A stretch of 64,000 nt of DNA from Paenibacillus glycanilyticus (GTDB lineage Bacteria > Bacillota > Bacilli > Paenibacillales > Paenibacillaceae), in NCBI RefSeq assembly GCF_030161375.1, contig NZ_BSSQ01000003.1, forward strand, positions 141,861-205,860, in the 5' to 3' direction. Positions within the stretch are counted from its first letter, which is position 1; every line of letters starts with the position of its first letter. The notes beneath the pieces are model-generated. The model was not told where the DNA came from, did no database searches, and saw only the letters and a program-made list of their open reading frames with translations. A program made the position numbers and the translations under genes. Shown here piece after piece: positions 16,774 to 26,130 of the stretch.

Positions 16774-16792
16774 GATAATGATAATTATTATC
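16774..16792. promoter_or_regulatory. Fur box upstream of the IsdC-like gene
   Basis: GATAATGATAATTATTATC matches the 19-bp Fur consensus at 18 of 19 positions. It lies 26 bp before the likely start codon, so iron-replete repression is expected. Confidence 0.85.
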
Positions 16793-16926
16793 ACTAATAA
16801 TCCTACCAATATTTTCTTTTCGCTGTCAACCCTGCAAATTCCAAATCCTTGTATTTATAATTCTCATCGCATATAAAAGGGCTTTGGAGAGTCGGAACCG
16901 ACTCTTCAAAGCCCCAGAATGGATCG

Positions 16927-17259
16927 CTATGCGTTTTGAACTTCTGCTTCCGGCAGCGGATGACGAACGATCTTCACTTCGTAGAAATTGATTTTGTTCG
17001 AAATAATATACTCTGGCGTCTCCCGGTGCGAATGCGATTCGCGGAAAGCCTCACTTCGCGTCCACGCTTGGAAGTTCTCTTTACTCTCCCATTTGGTGCT
17101 CACGGTTACCTCATCGTACTCTTTCGTATTTTCGGTGAGCATGACCTCAAGACCAAGAAAACCGGCCATTCCTTCCACCTTGCCGACCCGGTCGAAGCGT
17201 TCTATCAGCTTTATTCCGTTCCCTTTTGTAATCTGCGATACGTTTGTAACGATCACCAT
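16927..17259 (-). CDS. isdG: IsdG-family heme-degrading monooxygenase
   Basis: A 110-residue ferredoxin-like alpha/beta-barrel monooxygenase (ABM fold) that opens heme to release iron in the cytoplasm. The family triad is present at the positions found in IsdI: Asn 6, Trp 66 and His 76. [20 protein letters not shown] is the hallmark block. The ATG at 17259 follows GGGAGGGAACCGAT. It lies between two NEAT-protein genes in a Fur-box region and is the intracellular end of heme-iron acquisition here. Its own Fur site could be the one at 17472, 213 bp upstream. Confidence 0.88.
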   Translation of the reverse strand: MVIVTNVSQITKGNGIKLIERFDRVGKVEGMAGFLGLEVMLTENTKEYDEVTVSTKWESKENFQAWTRSEAFRESHSHRETPEYIISNKINFYEVKIVRHPLPEAEVQNA

Positions 17260-17458
17260 ATCGGTTCCCTCCCCTTCTTGTTCACGTGGATTTTACTTCC
17301 ATTTTGTGAACAGAGCGTGAATTCCAGATTACATTTTTGTTCCCAAGCTTAACCCGCAAACTTGTAATCTAAAATTCATGCTCCGTTCATAATCGGCGTT
17401 TAGAATTCGGGGCGTAGTCAAATCTTGGCAATGGAGTTAGTGAAACGCTATATTTTTT

Positions 17459-17490
17459 TTGACTTCTCATTGAGAATGATAATCATTGTC
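17459..17490 (+). promoter_or_regulatory. Fur-regulated promoter region of the NEAT surface genes
   Basis: GAGAATGATAATCATTGTC at 17472-17490 matches the Fur consensus at 17 of 19 positions. It directly follows a TTGACT -35-like box at 17459-17464. The rest of the 368-bp gap from 17260 to 17627 shows no gene; it should also hold the promoter of the divergent isdG-like gene. Confidence 0.8.
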
Positions 17491-17627
17491 CGAATATAGC
17501 AGTCGACAGTTTCATGAACCATGCCTGTTAGAAAAGGAGCGGAGGCCTGCGAGCGTAAGAATGACGAGCAGCATAGATCTACGAAACGAACCATCATCCA
17601 TTAAAAAATAGAGGAGTGTTTATACAA

Positions 17628-17999
17628 ATGGCACAAATGATGAAAAGATCGCTGGTAATGACGTTAATGGCAGTAGTCCTGTTAATGGGAATGGCGGCTT
17701 CCGCCTTCGCATCTTCGCAAAACTATCAGTTCAACTACAACGGCAGCTATCATGCTCATTCGAGTTCTTATATTGCAGGTCCGGCTGAAGTGGACGGCGG
17801 CAACGTGACCATCACGCTGACAGGCAACTACTTCCCGCAAGTTAATGTAGGCGGCGTTAGCTACTACGGTACTTACAGCTCCACAACAAATCTGACGACC
17901 ATTACCTTCCCTGGCGACACCTCCGCAAACGTTGACCTAACGCTGTATGTCGTAGCAGGGCCGCATAGCACCTCGTATAATTTGGAGCTTGAATGGCTG
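17628..17999 (+). CDS. Small secreted NEAT-like protein
   Basis: A 124-residue exported protein with a signal peptide cleaved near residues 28-29 (ASAFAS). The mature 95 residues are nearly all beta strand, in the order of a NEAT domain: an early SSYIAG segment, VTITLTGNYFPQVNVGG, TTITFPGD, and a final hairpin VDLTLYVV..SYNLELEW. Where NEAT domains carry heme-ligating YxxxY, this one has HSTSY (His 113, Tyr 117). The NEAT assignment is inferred from spacing and neighbours, not a search. It lies 137 bp after a Fur box and before the NEAT-SLH gene. It may be a soluble hemophore. AGAGGAG precedes the ATG at 17628. Confidence 0.6.
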
Positions 18000-18108
18000 T
18001 AATCGCAGCCTAAGATTCAGGCGGTAAGCAAGGCAAAGAAGGAAGCGTTGATTCTCCTAATCAACGCTTCCCGTTTGTCAAATATAAGTACAAAGGGAGT
18101 TAATCAAA

Positions 18109-20988
18109 GTGAAATTATTGTTTAGAAGGTCATTAGCCATCGTAATGGCATTCGCTTTATTCCTTGGCATTCTACATATTCCCCCCGCCTCCGCAGCTTC
18201 GTCATCCGTTCGCGATGGTGAGTTTGATGTTCCTTTTCGTTATTTGAAAGACGGTTCGACCGAAACTTCGGCTGCTGACACTTTTATGGTTAAGAACAGC
18301 GGCAAACTGATCATTAAAGACGGTAAAGCTGTATTCGAGCATCAAGTTACAAAAGCAAACTACTCTACATTTGAATATTTCGGCTCGCGTAACCCAGGTA
18401 AGGCCAAAGCCGTTATCACTTCATCCGGCGGCGTGGAAAGCGTCAATGGACTGGATGGTTATACACCGGCTGTTTCAGGAGACGCTGCTTCACCCAACAA
18501 TGACAATGTCGTTATTCGATTAGAAATCGAGGACGTTTATTCCCTACAGGATATTGTGATGCATATTAACGACAAAGAAAATATTTTCGGCGCAAATTAT
18601 TACAACCATTGGTATAACGCGCAATTGCAGCTTCAACTAGACGGAATCGACCTATCCCCTCTTCCAGGCGGTGGCGATGGCGACGGCGGGAATGGCGTTA
18701 TTACCCGAGATACGTTTAATTCTCTAGTATCAGCCGCAAATCTGCTGCTTGGAAGCGCGGTAGAAGGCGAAGCAGATGGCCAATACAAAACGGGATCCAT
18801 AGCAGAACTGCAAGCTAAGCTTACTCTGGCAAACGCTTTGGCCGCAGACGATGATTATCTTGAAGTTGCTTACAAAACGCTGGATACGGCGGTTAAAAAT
18901 TTCAAGAACAACGTTGTTGTCGTGAACAAAGCCGCGCTATCCCGATGGATTCTGGAAGCCAAAACATGGCTGGCCAAAGATCCTAAGGATTCCGGCTTTG
19001 CGGAAAGCGGCATCGCATCTTCCTTGCGGTTCGGAGCGGCTTACTCCGAAGGAGAATACCCTTCCGAATTCCCTGCCTATGAAGAGATCTCATATGGCGT
19101 ACCGCTTGGTCTTACCGCGAAGGTGCGCAGAGAACTGGCAGCTGCCGAGACGTTGTTCCAGGATGCCGCAGCCACGCAAACTCAGGTCAATACGATGGTC
19201 TATGAGAAGCTCGCGAAGTATAACTGGGAAGACATCGAGAAGCAGAGGTATTCGAAGAAATCCGAAGCTGAAATCTATGTATTGGATTCCATCGCGGAAG
19301 GAACCAATATTCTGTCTCAATATGCTGGCGATTTTGCAGACACGGCCGAGCTTCTGCAGCAGGAAGGGTACTTGGGAACCTTTGCGAACATTACGATTCA
19401 CGACGATCCTAATGACTCCATCGACTACACCGGCAAATCGATTGCTCAATCTTCCCCTAGATCAACGGATGGCCTATTCGGTCCAGCCAATTCCGCTAAT
19501 CCAGGAAAACCGGTAACATTAAGCAGTACGGCAACGGAAAAAGTGTTCCAGTCTTATGTAAGAAGCGCCGCTCAGCCCGACTCGTTGTGGCAAGGTTTTG
19601 TACGAATCAGATATCCGATGACTTATGCGGATAACAAAGTGACCGAAATAGCCGGCGTAACAAAAACGGTCTTCATCAGTTTTAATGCTGCTCAGCATAA
19701 AGAACTGCTTTCTTTTATCGACCAAGCGCAGCAGCTTCATGATAAAGCTGTTGAAGGTACCGGGGTTGGACAATATCCAACCGGATCCAAAGCGACCTTG
19801 CAGACCGCAATCGATTCAGCTACAACTAGCGGCGGATATTTGGCTGCTCCAAGACCTAAAATTTTGACCGCTACAACAGATCTGCAGACCGCGCTTGATA
19901 CCTTCAAAGCAGCAGCCATTACTAGCCCTACGGATCCGGGAACGCCGCCTGTCGGCCAGACCCCTAAATACCCGGAAGACGGCAATTATTATATGAACTT
20001 CCGGATTCTCAAGGATGGAACCGATGAAGATTCCATCATGAGCAGGTATGTCAATACAAGAGCGCTTGTGAACGTAAGCGGCGGCGCGAAATCCGTATCC
20101 TTCACGCTTAAACAAAGCAAGGAAATTACGGGTTTGACGCTGAACGGCAGCAGCGGCTCCGTCTCCTCGGCAAACACGGCAAACAACACCCGCGTTGCGA
20201 CCTTCCAGCTGCCGAGTTTATCCTCCAAAATTAACGGCTGGGTAGACGTCAATTGGCCGGAAATCAATTACGTGCATAACTATGATGTTCAGTTCCTATT
20301 TAGTGAAAGCTCCGCCGTGTATGCAGGCGAGAATCCGTCTGTTCCGGGCGGCAGCGGCAACGTTGGTCCCCCTCCTGGCTTAGAGGTACCGGGCAAAGAG
20401 GAAGAAGCCGAAGGAGAAGGCGAGGGATCCGAAGAACCAGCAACAACGGTTCAATTCTCGGACATTAACAAACATTGGGCTAAAGCCAATATTGAAGCTG
20501 CCGTGAAGCTTGGCATCGTTAACGGCTTCACCGACGGAAGTTTCCGTCCGGAGAATACAGTATCCCGCGGTGAGTTTGCCGTGATGATCAGCCGCGCGCT
20601 TATGCTGGAGGGCGAAGATTCGGGTATGGTCTTCCAAGACGCAGGCTCGATCCCAGGCTGGGCGAAGGATCATATTGCGCGCGCGATTGCCGCCGGTCTC
20701 ATGCAAGGCTTCGCCGACGACACCTTCCGTGTGTCCGACCAGCTTTCCCGTGCCCAGCTTGCCGTTATTATCGCAAGAGCGGCCAGCTTAAAGCTGGATG
20801 GCGCAAGTAGCGCAAACTTCACCGACTCGGCAGCTATTCCTGCCTGGGCTAGCAAAGAAGTCGCGGCTGCCGTAGATGCCGGGCTGATTCAAGGCAAGGA
20901 TAACCGTTTTGCCCCTAACGAGACGGCAACACGCGCCGAGGCCATTACGATGATCATGCGGCTTCTGGCATTTTTCGAGAAGAAATAA
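18109..20988 (+). CDS. S-layer-anchored NEAT-domain heme uptake protein
   Basis: A 959-residue surface protein. Signal peptide to about residue 31; a first NEAT domain (about 34-180) with YNHWY at 165-169; a Gly/Asp linker; two alpha-helical FIVAR-like modules (around 205-270 and 545-610, each with a GQY-x-TGS turn) around an unassigned middle region; a second NEAT domain (about 645-765) with YVHNY; an acidic Glu/Gly linker; and three SLH domains (about 785-955) that bind pyruvylated wall polymer. The plan recalls the Bacillus anthracis NEAT-SLH protein BslK. It should capture heme at the cell surface and hand it to the IsdC-like protein. The start, reading KLLFRRS after the first codon, follows AAAGGGAG. 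Confidence 0.9.
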   Translation: MKLLFRRSLAIVMAFALFLGILHIPPASAASSSVRDGEFDVPFRYLKDGSTETSAADTFMVKNSGKLIIKDGKAVFEHQVTKANYSTFEYFGSRNPGKAKAVITSSGGVESVNGLDGYTPAVSGDAASPNNDNVVIRLEIEDVYSLQDIVMHINDKENIFGANYYNHWYNAQLQLQLDGIDLSPLPGGGDGDGGNGVITRDTFNSLVSAANLLLGSAVEGEADGQYKTGSIAELQAKLTLANALAADDDYLEVAYKTLDTAVKNFKNNVVVVNKAALSRWILEAKTWLAKDPKDSGFAESGIASSLRFGAAYSEGEYPSEFPAYEEISYGVPLGLTAKVRRELAAAETLFQDAAATQTQVNTMVYEKLAKYNWEDIEKQRYSKKSEAEIYVLDSIAEGTNILSQYAGDFADTAELLQQEGYLGTFANITIHDDPNDSIDYTGKSIAQSSPRSTDGLFGPANSANPGKPVTLSSTATEKVFQSYVRSAAQPDSLWQGFVRIRYPMTYADNKVTEIAGVTKTVFISFNAAQHKELLSFIDQAQQLHDKAVEGTGVGQYPTGSKATLQTAIDSATTSGGYLAAPRPKILTATTDLQTALDTFKAAAITSPTDPGTPPVGQTPKYPEDGNYYMNFRILKDGTDEDSIMSRYVNTRALVNVSGGAKSVSFTLKQSKEITGLTLNGSSGSVSSANTANNTRVATFQLPSLSSKINGWVDVNWPEINYVHNYDVQFLFSESSAVYAGENPSVPGGSGNVGPPPGLEVPGKEEEAEGEGEGSEEPATTVQFSDINKHWAKANIEAAVKLGIVNGFTDGSFRPENTVSRGEFAVMISRALMLEGEDSGMVFQDAGSIPGWAKDHIARAIAAGLMQGFADDTFRVSDQLSRAQLAVIIARAASLKLDGASSANFTDSAAIPAWASKEVAAAVDAGLIQGKDNRFAPNETATRAEAITMIMRLLAFFEKK

Positions 20989-20995
20989 ATAAAGA

Positions 20996-21026
20996 GCCTT
21001 CGCGCAAGTTAAACTTGTGCGAAGGC
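20996..21026. terminator. Bidirectional terminator
   Basis: GCCTTCGC-CAAGTT arms pair across 20996-21026 with one mismatch and a two-base loop. TTTT lies on the plus side and A/T on the other. It ends the NEAT-SLH gene and overlaps the end of the convergent VanZ-like gene. Confidence 0.85.
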
Positions 21027-21500
21027 TTTTCCCTTGCGCGGAGCCAGTAATACCCAGCCCAGCAAGCCGCCTAAACCATTCAGAATCAAATCGTCGACGT
21101 CAAAACTTCCCATCGAGAAAACAAGCTGCGAGCATTCCAGCGCAAAGCTTAAGCCAAAAGATAGGGACGCTGCCCCAAGGAAAGATCCCCATGTGCGGTT
21201 AGCCCATAATCGGATAAAAACCCCGCACGGGATAAAGATCGCAATATTCCCTATAAAATTAACCTGTTCATGGGTATCGGACAACCCTGCTATATTCCCT
21301 TCAATCGTCTTGAAAGGAGTAAAATTAGCCCTCTGCAACCCGTAATCCATATATTCGGGATTATTCAGCGACCAGTGGAGCTGATGCCATAAGAACTCGA
21401 GGTTAACCGAGCCGAACTTAAACAAAATCACTTTGAGCAAAACGTACAGATAGAACAGAAAGAAAACGGAGCTTATCGTTCCTCGTGTGTATTTCATCAT
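21009..21500 (-). CDS. VanZ-like membrane protein
   Basis: A 163-residue VanZ-family protein with four predicted membrane helices (about 8-28, 80-98, 107-125, 135-152). The family block NFIGNIAIFIPCGVF and the end motif FDVDDLILNGLGGLLGW are clear. VanZ proteins can raise teicoplanin tolerance in vancomycin clusters, but most chromosomal copies have no known function. No glycopeptide resistance genes are nearby. The ATG at 21500 follows AGGGATAACAC. Confidence 0.85.
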   Translation of the reverse strand: MMKYTRGTISSVFFLFYLYVLLKVILFKFGSVNLEFLWHQLHWSLNNPEYMDYGLQRANFTPFKTIEGNIAGLSDTHEQVNFIGNIAIFIPCGVFIRLWANRTWGSFLGAASLSFGLSFALECSQLVFSMGSFDVDDLILNGLGGLLGWVLLAPRKGKAFAQV

Positions 21501-21617
21501 GTGTTATCCCTGCTTTCCTAACGATCCAACGGGAAGGATCCAATGTTCTTATTAAGAATAAGAGACATTGCTTAAGAATTAAGCAGGGTAAATCTAAAGT
21601 TTTTCTTAAAAAGAAAA

Positions 21618-22625
21618 CTAAATGCTCGCGCGCATGGCCGTAGACTTCCGAATCGTAAGCGACGGTGGCAGCACGACGCGTTCAGGCGATTCGCCGGGCT
21701 TGCCGATCTGGCGGACTAGCAGCTGCAAGGCGGTTTGACCGAGCTGCTCGATCGGCTGGGCAATCGTCGTAAGCGGCGGATCCGTGACGGAAGCAAGAAC
21801 CGTATCGTCAAATCCAACGATAGAGCATTCCTCCGGTATCCGTACCCCCAGCTCCTTAGCCGCTTGGAGAGCTCCGATGGCAAGAAGGTCATTGCAGCAA
21901 AAAATAGCTGTCGGCCGATTCCCGCTTTGAAACAGCTCGCTCGCTTTCGCTTTGGCTTCTTTGATGCTTGTGCTGAGCACAAACGCCGGATCAAGAGGAA
22001 GACCGGCCTGCTCGGCCGTTGCCCGGAACCCCCGGACCCGCTCCCTGCTGCTGCTGATCGAATCCTGCTCCGCCAATACGGCAAGATTCCGATGCCCAAG
22101 CATGATCAGATGCTCGGCGGCTGCGGAACCTCCCTTGTAATCATCAACCACAACGGACGGAACTTCGACGGACGGAAGCTCCCTGGCTAGCAGCGTAACC
22201 GGAATATTAGCCTTCAGCAACGGATCCAGCACGGACAAATCCTTCAGACCGGTTCCAATAATAACGCCGTCCACGTTTTTTTGCTGCAGCAGCTCGGCAT
22301 ACCGTTCGACCTTCTCGTCTTTGTTATCCGTGCTGCATATAAAGACGCTGTATCCATGGCGTTGGCCTTCGTCTTCTACAGCCCTTGCGATCTCCGCAAA
22401 AAAAGGATTGGAGATGTCCGGAACCAACAGTCCCAGCGCGTACGTTTTTTTACCGGTTAATGCCGAAGCGATCATGCTTGGTTTATAGCCCATCTGCATC
22501 ATGATCTGTTTGATTTCGTTCCGGCGTTCCTCGCTGATTTTCCCCTTGCCGTTTATGACAAGAGACACGGTTGCTATGGATACGCCTGCTGCCTTTGCTA
22601 CATCATATATGGTTGCTTTCATCAT
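21618..22625 (-). CDS. LacI-family transcriptional regulator
   Basis: A 335-residue repressor: helix-turn-helix at residues 5-25 (TIYDVAKAAGVSIATVSLVIN), hinge near 50, and a periplasmic-binding-like effector domain (about 62-330, LGLLVPDISNPFF). It is the last gene in the iol direction, 65 bp after iolB, with GGAGACCGTTA before its ATG. It probably controls the inositol operon, binding the palindrome upstream of iolD. This differs from Bacillus subtilis, where IolR is DeoR-type. The effector may be a phosphorylated inositol catabolite by analogy only. Confidence 0.82.
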   Translation of the reverse strand: MMKATIYDVAKAAGVSIATVSLVINGKGKISEERRNEIKQIMMQMGYKPSMIASALTGKKTYALGLLVPDISNPFFAEIARAVEDEGQRHGYSVFICSTDNKDEKVERYAELLQQKNVDGVIIGTGLKDLSVLDPLLKANIPVTLLARELPSVEVPSVVVDDYKGGSAAAEHLIMLGHRNLAVLAEQDSISSSRERVRGFRATAEQAGLPLDPAFVLSTSIKEAKAKASELFQSGNRPTAIFCCNDLLAIGALQAAKELGVRIPEECSIVGFDDTVLASVTDPPLTTIAQPIEQLGQTALQLLVRQIGKPGESPERVVLPPSLTIRKSTAMRASI

Positions 22626-22690
22626 TAACGGTCTCCATTCGCACGTAACTTATTTACATTCATTATGCGCGTAAAGGGGAACGCTTTCAA

Positions 22691-23512
22691 TCATGATCTG
22701 TCCGGAGCCGGAACGGGCATCAGCCAAGCATGCGCCGGATCATTATAAAACTTCCACGTTCGGACCGGGCCGGCCATGACGTTTAAATAGTAGACTTCAT
22801 AACCTGGAGGTGCCGATACGGGATGGTAACCTCTTGGTACAAGCACCGCTTCCCCGTCTCCGACGGCCAATGTCTCGTCCAGCGAGCGGTCATCCGTATA
22901 GACCCGTTGAACCGCAAAACCTTGGGCAGGATTCGTATGATAATAATACGTCTCCTCGAGCAGCGATTCCTCCGGGAGGAAGTTGCGGTCATGCTTATGC
23001 GGCGGGTAACTCGACCAATGTCCGCCAGGCGTAAATACTTCAACGACGAGCAGGCTGTCCGCCGGCTCGCTCTCCGGCAAGATGTTCTGAACGAGCCGCG
23101 CCATATTGCCGCTGCCCCGATGTTCGATTCCGACTTTCTCCGGCGGAATCAAACGTGCTTCACGCCCGCTTTTGCCCGGCGCAAGACATACGGCAAGCTC
23201 GAGCTCCGTAAGCGCCGTTACGCTCCAATTGTCGCTGCTTGGCACATAAACGGAATACGGCGGTATTTTTTCAAATACGCTCATTCTTTGGCCAATCCCG
23301 TTCCAACTGTTTGTGTTTGTGGATACGTCTGCCTTGCCGCTAAGCAGCACGAGACAAGCTTCCTGATCACCAGTGTCCCGCTTAAGCGACTGTCCCGGCG
23401 TCAGCTTGAATACTTCAAACCCAACGTATTCCCAGCCAGCGGATTGCGGGGTTACCGACAGGACGGAACCGTCAGCGCCTGATTCGCGCTCTACGATCAG
23501 TTTGTTTCTCAT
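22691..23512 (-). CDS. iolB: 5-deoxy-glucuronate isomerase
   Basis: A 273-residue bicupin isomerase converting 5-deoxy-D-glucuronate to 2-deoxy-5-keto-D-gluconate in myo-inositol breakdown. The metal site block SYPPHKHDRN gives two His, and LVPRGYHPVSAPPGYEVYYLNVMAG is the family signature near the C-terminus. The ATG at 23512 is set by AGGAGGAATGAC upstream; 12 more codons are open before it but have no ribosome site. It lies between iolG and the LacI gene on the same strand. Confidence 0.92.
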   Translation of the reverse strand: MRNKLIVERESGADGSVLSVTPQSAGWEYVGFEVFKLTPGQSLKRDTGDQEACLVLLSGKADVSTNTNSWNGIGQRMSVFEKIPPYSVYVPSSDNWSVTALTELELAVCLAPGKSGREARLIPPEKVGIEHRGSGNMARLVQNILPESEPADSLLVVEVFTPGGHWSSYPPHKHDRNFLPEESLLEETYYYHTNPAQGFAVQRVYTDDRSLDETLAVGDGEAVLVPRGYHPVSAPPGYEVYYLNVMAGPVRTWKFYNDPAHAWLMPVPAPDRS

Positions 23513-23578
23513 GTCATTCCTCCTAAATCTGAAGTGAAGTTCTTCCAATGAAAAACTTACTTCGTAAGCATTATTGTG

Positions 23579-24592
23579 TTATGTCAGCTCGCTCAGCCTG
23601 ATCGGTCTGCCTAATTTAGCGGACTGCTTCGCAGCCAGCGCAATAAGTTCGGCTTGCAGCCCATCGTAACCTTCTACGGGGAGCGGACGGTTATGGAGCA
23701 CGCTGTCAATGAACATCTTCGTTTCTTCCATATAAGCCTCGTTATAACGCTCCAGGAAAAAATGCAGCGGCTTGTCGCGGACGACACCTGTCTCATCGCT
23801 TAAAGTCACTGTATTCGGATAATCGTTCTCCGCTGAAACCGCGCCGCGGGAGCCAAACACTTCGACTCGTTGATCATAGCCGTATACGGCACGGCGGCTG
23901 TTGTCGATGACCGCGAGGGCACCGTTGTCAAAAGTCAGCGTAATAACAGCCGTATCATAATCGCCAAGTTCGCCGATAACCGGATCAACCAGTACGGCTC
24001 CTTGGGCAAATACCGTGTCTACCTCGCTGCCCGACAGGTAGCGGGCCATGTCAAAGTCGTGGATCGCCATGTCCATAAAGATCCCGCCGGACACTTGAAT
24101 GTACGCCGGGCTGGGCGGATTCGGATCCCGCGACGTAATTTTGACCAGATGCGGCATCCCGATCCGATCTTCGGCAACAAGCTGCCGCAACCGTTTGAAG
24201 TTATGGTCAAACCGCCGGTTGAAGCCAATCTGCAACTTGACGCCCGCTTTCTTCACGGCTTCAAGCGCTTCTCTCGTCCGGTTCACGTCCATGCTGACTG
24301 GCTTCTCGCAGAACACATGCTTGCCGGCTTCCGCCGACTGAATAATGAGCGGAACATGCGTATCCGTCGATGAGCAAATATAAATCGCGTCAACATCCGG
24401 ATGTGCGATCACTTCCGAACTGTCCGAAGTAACCATGCCGATTCCTCGGGCACTTGCCCATGCCATCAGCTCATCGCTCACGCACAAATCGCTGATCGCG
24501 ACAACTTCCGCTTCTCCCATGCGGAGCAGGTTATCCGCATGAATCTTGCCAATCCGCCCCGCGCCAATAATCCCCACTCTAACCTTGTTCAT
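23579..24592 (-). CDS. iolG: Inositol 2-dehydrogenase
   Basis: A 337-residue Gfo/Idh/MocA-family NAD-dependent dehydrogenase oxidising myo-inositol to 2-keto-myo-inositol (scyllo-inosose), the first step of the pathway. The Rossmann loop GAGRIGKIHADNL is at residues 10-22, the catalytic-lysine motif CEKP near 94-97, and the catalytic FMDMAIHDFDMARY segment around 169-182. The ATG at 24592 follows GGAGGAGCGCAG. It is followed by iolB and preceded by iolA. Confidence 0.92.
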   Translation of the reverse strand: MNKVRVGIIGAGRIGKIHADNLLRMGEAEVVAISDLCVSDELMAWASARGIGMVTSDSSEVIAHPDVDAIYICSSTDTHVPLIIQSAEAGKHVFCEKPVSMDVNRTREALEAVKKAGVKLQIGFNRRFDHNFKRLRQLVAEDRIGMPHLVKITSRDPNPPSPAYIQVSGGIFMDMAIHDFDMARYLSGSEVDTVFAQGAVLVDPVIGELGDYDTAVITLTFDNGALAVIDNSRRAVYGYDQRVEVFGSRGAVSAENDYPNTVTLSDETGVVRDKPLHFFLERYNEAYMEETKMFIDSVLHNRPLPVEGYDGLQAELIALAAKQSAKLGRPIRLSELT

Positions 24593-24626
24593 CTGCGCTC
24601 CTCCAGCTCCCTTGAGGTAAGCCCGC

Positions 24627-26096
24627 TTACCAACGGGCCGTCACCATTTTTTTACGCGTATAGAACTCGACGCCGTCCGTTCCGTTGGCATGAAGATCGC
24701 CGTAGAACGATTCCTTCCAGCCCGAGAACGGGAAGAAAGCCATCGGCGCCGGTACTCCAAGGTTAATGCCAAGCATGCCGGCATCAATCGTCTCGCGGAA
24801 TTGACGGACATGGCTGCCGTCTTGCGTGAAGAGGCAAGCGCCGTTTGCAAACGAGGAACGATTGGCAATCTCGATCGCTTCATCAAGCGTGGCCGCGCGC
24901 ATAACCGACAGTACCGGCGCAAAGATCTCATCTTTCCAAATCTTCATCTCGCAGTTGACATGATCGAAGATGGTTGGTCCAACGAAATAGCCATCACCGC
25001 TCGAAGCGGTATCCTTGCGGCCGTCGCGCAGCAAGGTTGCGCCTTCCTGCTCGCCCGATTCAATGTAACCAAGCGTCCGCTGCTTATGCGAATCGCGAAT
25101 CACGGGTCCGAGGAATACGCCGTCATCTAATCCGTTTCCAATCGTTATCGCATCGGCTGCCAGCTGAAGTTTTTGCAGGAGCGGTTCGGCTACATCGCCA
25201 ACGGCAATGACTACCGCGCATGCCATGCAGCGCTCGCCCGCGGAACCAAACGCCGCGCTGACGATTTGTTGCACGGATGCGTCAAGATCGCAATCCGGCA
25301 TCACGATGGAATGGTTTTTCGCGCCGGCCAGCGCTTGTACCCGTTTGCCGTTTGCCGTGCCTGTCTTGTACACGTATTCGGCAACCGGCTGCGAACCAAC
25401 AAAGGAAATACCGGCTACGTCCTTATTCGAGAGCAAGCCGTTAACGACATCATGCGCCCCATGGACAATGCTTAACACGCCGGCAGGCAGACCCGCTTCC
25501 GCAAAGAGTTCGGCAAGTCGGGCTGCAAGTAGCGGCGTCCGCTCTGAAGGTTTCAATACGAAAGCATTGCCGCAAGCGATCGCAAGCGGGAACATCCAGC
25601 AAGGCACCATCATCGGGAAGTTAAACGGCGTAATGCCGCCAACGACTCCAATCGGGTAACGGTACATGCCCGATTCCAGATTCGACGCAATATCCGGCAG
25701 CTGCTTGCCCATCATCAAGGTAGGCGCTCCTGCCGCGAACTCGACGCACTCTATCCCGCGTTGAACTTCGCCATAAGCTTCGGTGTAGCTTTTTCCGTTC
25801 TCGGCGGTAATGAGGCGTGCCAGCTCTTCCCAATGTTCCACAAGCAGCTGCTGGTATTTGAATAATACGCGTGCGCGGCGCGGCACAGGCGTACGGCTCC
25901 ACGCGCGAAATGCCTCTTTGGCAGCGGCAACGGCTTCATCCAGCTCTTCGCCCGACGAAATCGGCACGTAAGCAAGAATCTCCTCCGTAGCCGGATTGTA
26001 GACCGGTTCCGTTCTGCCCGATCTGGAAGGCACCCACTGGCCGCCGATCAGGTTATTTAATATTTGGACGCTTGTGCCTGTATTGGCATGAGACAT
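24627..26096 (-). CDS. iolA: Methylmalonate-semialdehyde dehydrogenase (CoA-acylating)
   Basis: A 489-residue aldehyde dehydrogenase. IolA/MmsA converts malonic semialdehyde (from inositol) or methylmalonate semialdehyde (from valine) to acetyl-CoA or propionyl-CoA with NAD and CoA. The nucleophile Cys is in GSAGERCMA near residue 285, and the MmsA-type [21 protein letters not shown] block is present. The start at 26096 (MSHANTGTS) follows GGGGAACAAGCA; the open frame upstream lacks a ribosome site. It sits within the iol operon. Confidence 0.92.
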   Translation of the reverse strand: MSHANTGTSVQILNNLIGGQWVPSRSGRTEPVYNPATEEILAYVPISSGEELDEAVAAAKEAFRAWSRTPVPRRARVLFKYQQLLVEHWEELARLITAENGKSYTEAYGEVQRGIECVEFAAGAPTLMMGKQLPDIASNLESGMYRYPIGVVGGITPFNFPMMVPCWMFPLAIACGNAFVLKPSERTPLLAARLAELFAEAGLPAGVLSIVHGAHDVVNGLLSNKDVAGISFVGSQPVAEYVYKTGTANGKRVQALAGAKNHSIVMPDCDLDASVQQIVSAAFGSAGERCMACAVVIAVGDVAEPLLQKLQLAADAITIGNGLDDGVFLGPVIRDSHKQRTLGYIESGEQEGATLLRDGRKDTASSGDGYFVGPTIFDHVNCEMKIWKDEIFAPVLSVMRAATLDEAIEIANRSSFANGACLFTQDGSHVRQFRETIDAGMLGINLGVPAPMAFFPFSGWKESFYGDLHANGTDGVEFYTRKKMVTARW

Positions 26097-26130
26097 TGCT
26101 TGTTCCCCGCTTTCCCATTCCTGTATGGAA

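Noticed and set aside
19090..19449. Minus-strand frame within the NEAT-SLH gene
   Set aside because: It is a shadow of a strongly supported coding frame with no ribosome site.
22676..22690. cre site before the LacI gene
   Set aside because: GAAAGCGTTCCCC has two mismatches at defined positions of the CcpA consensus; too weak to list as a feature.
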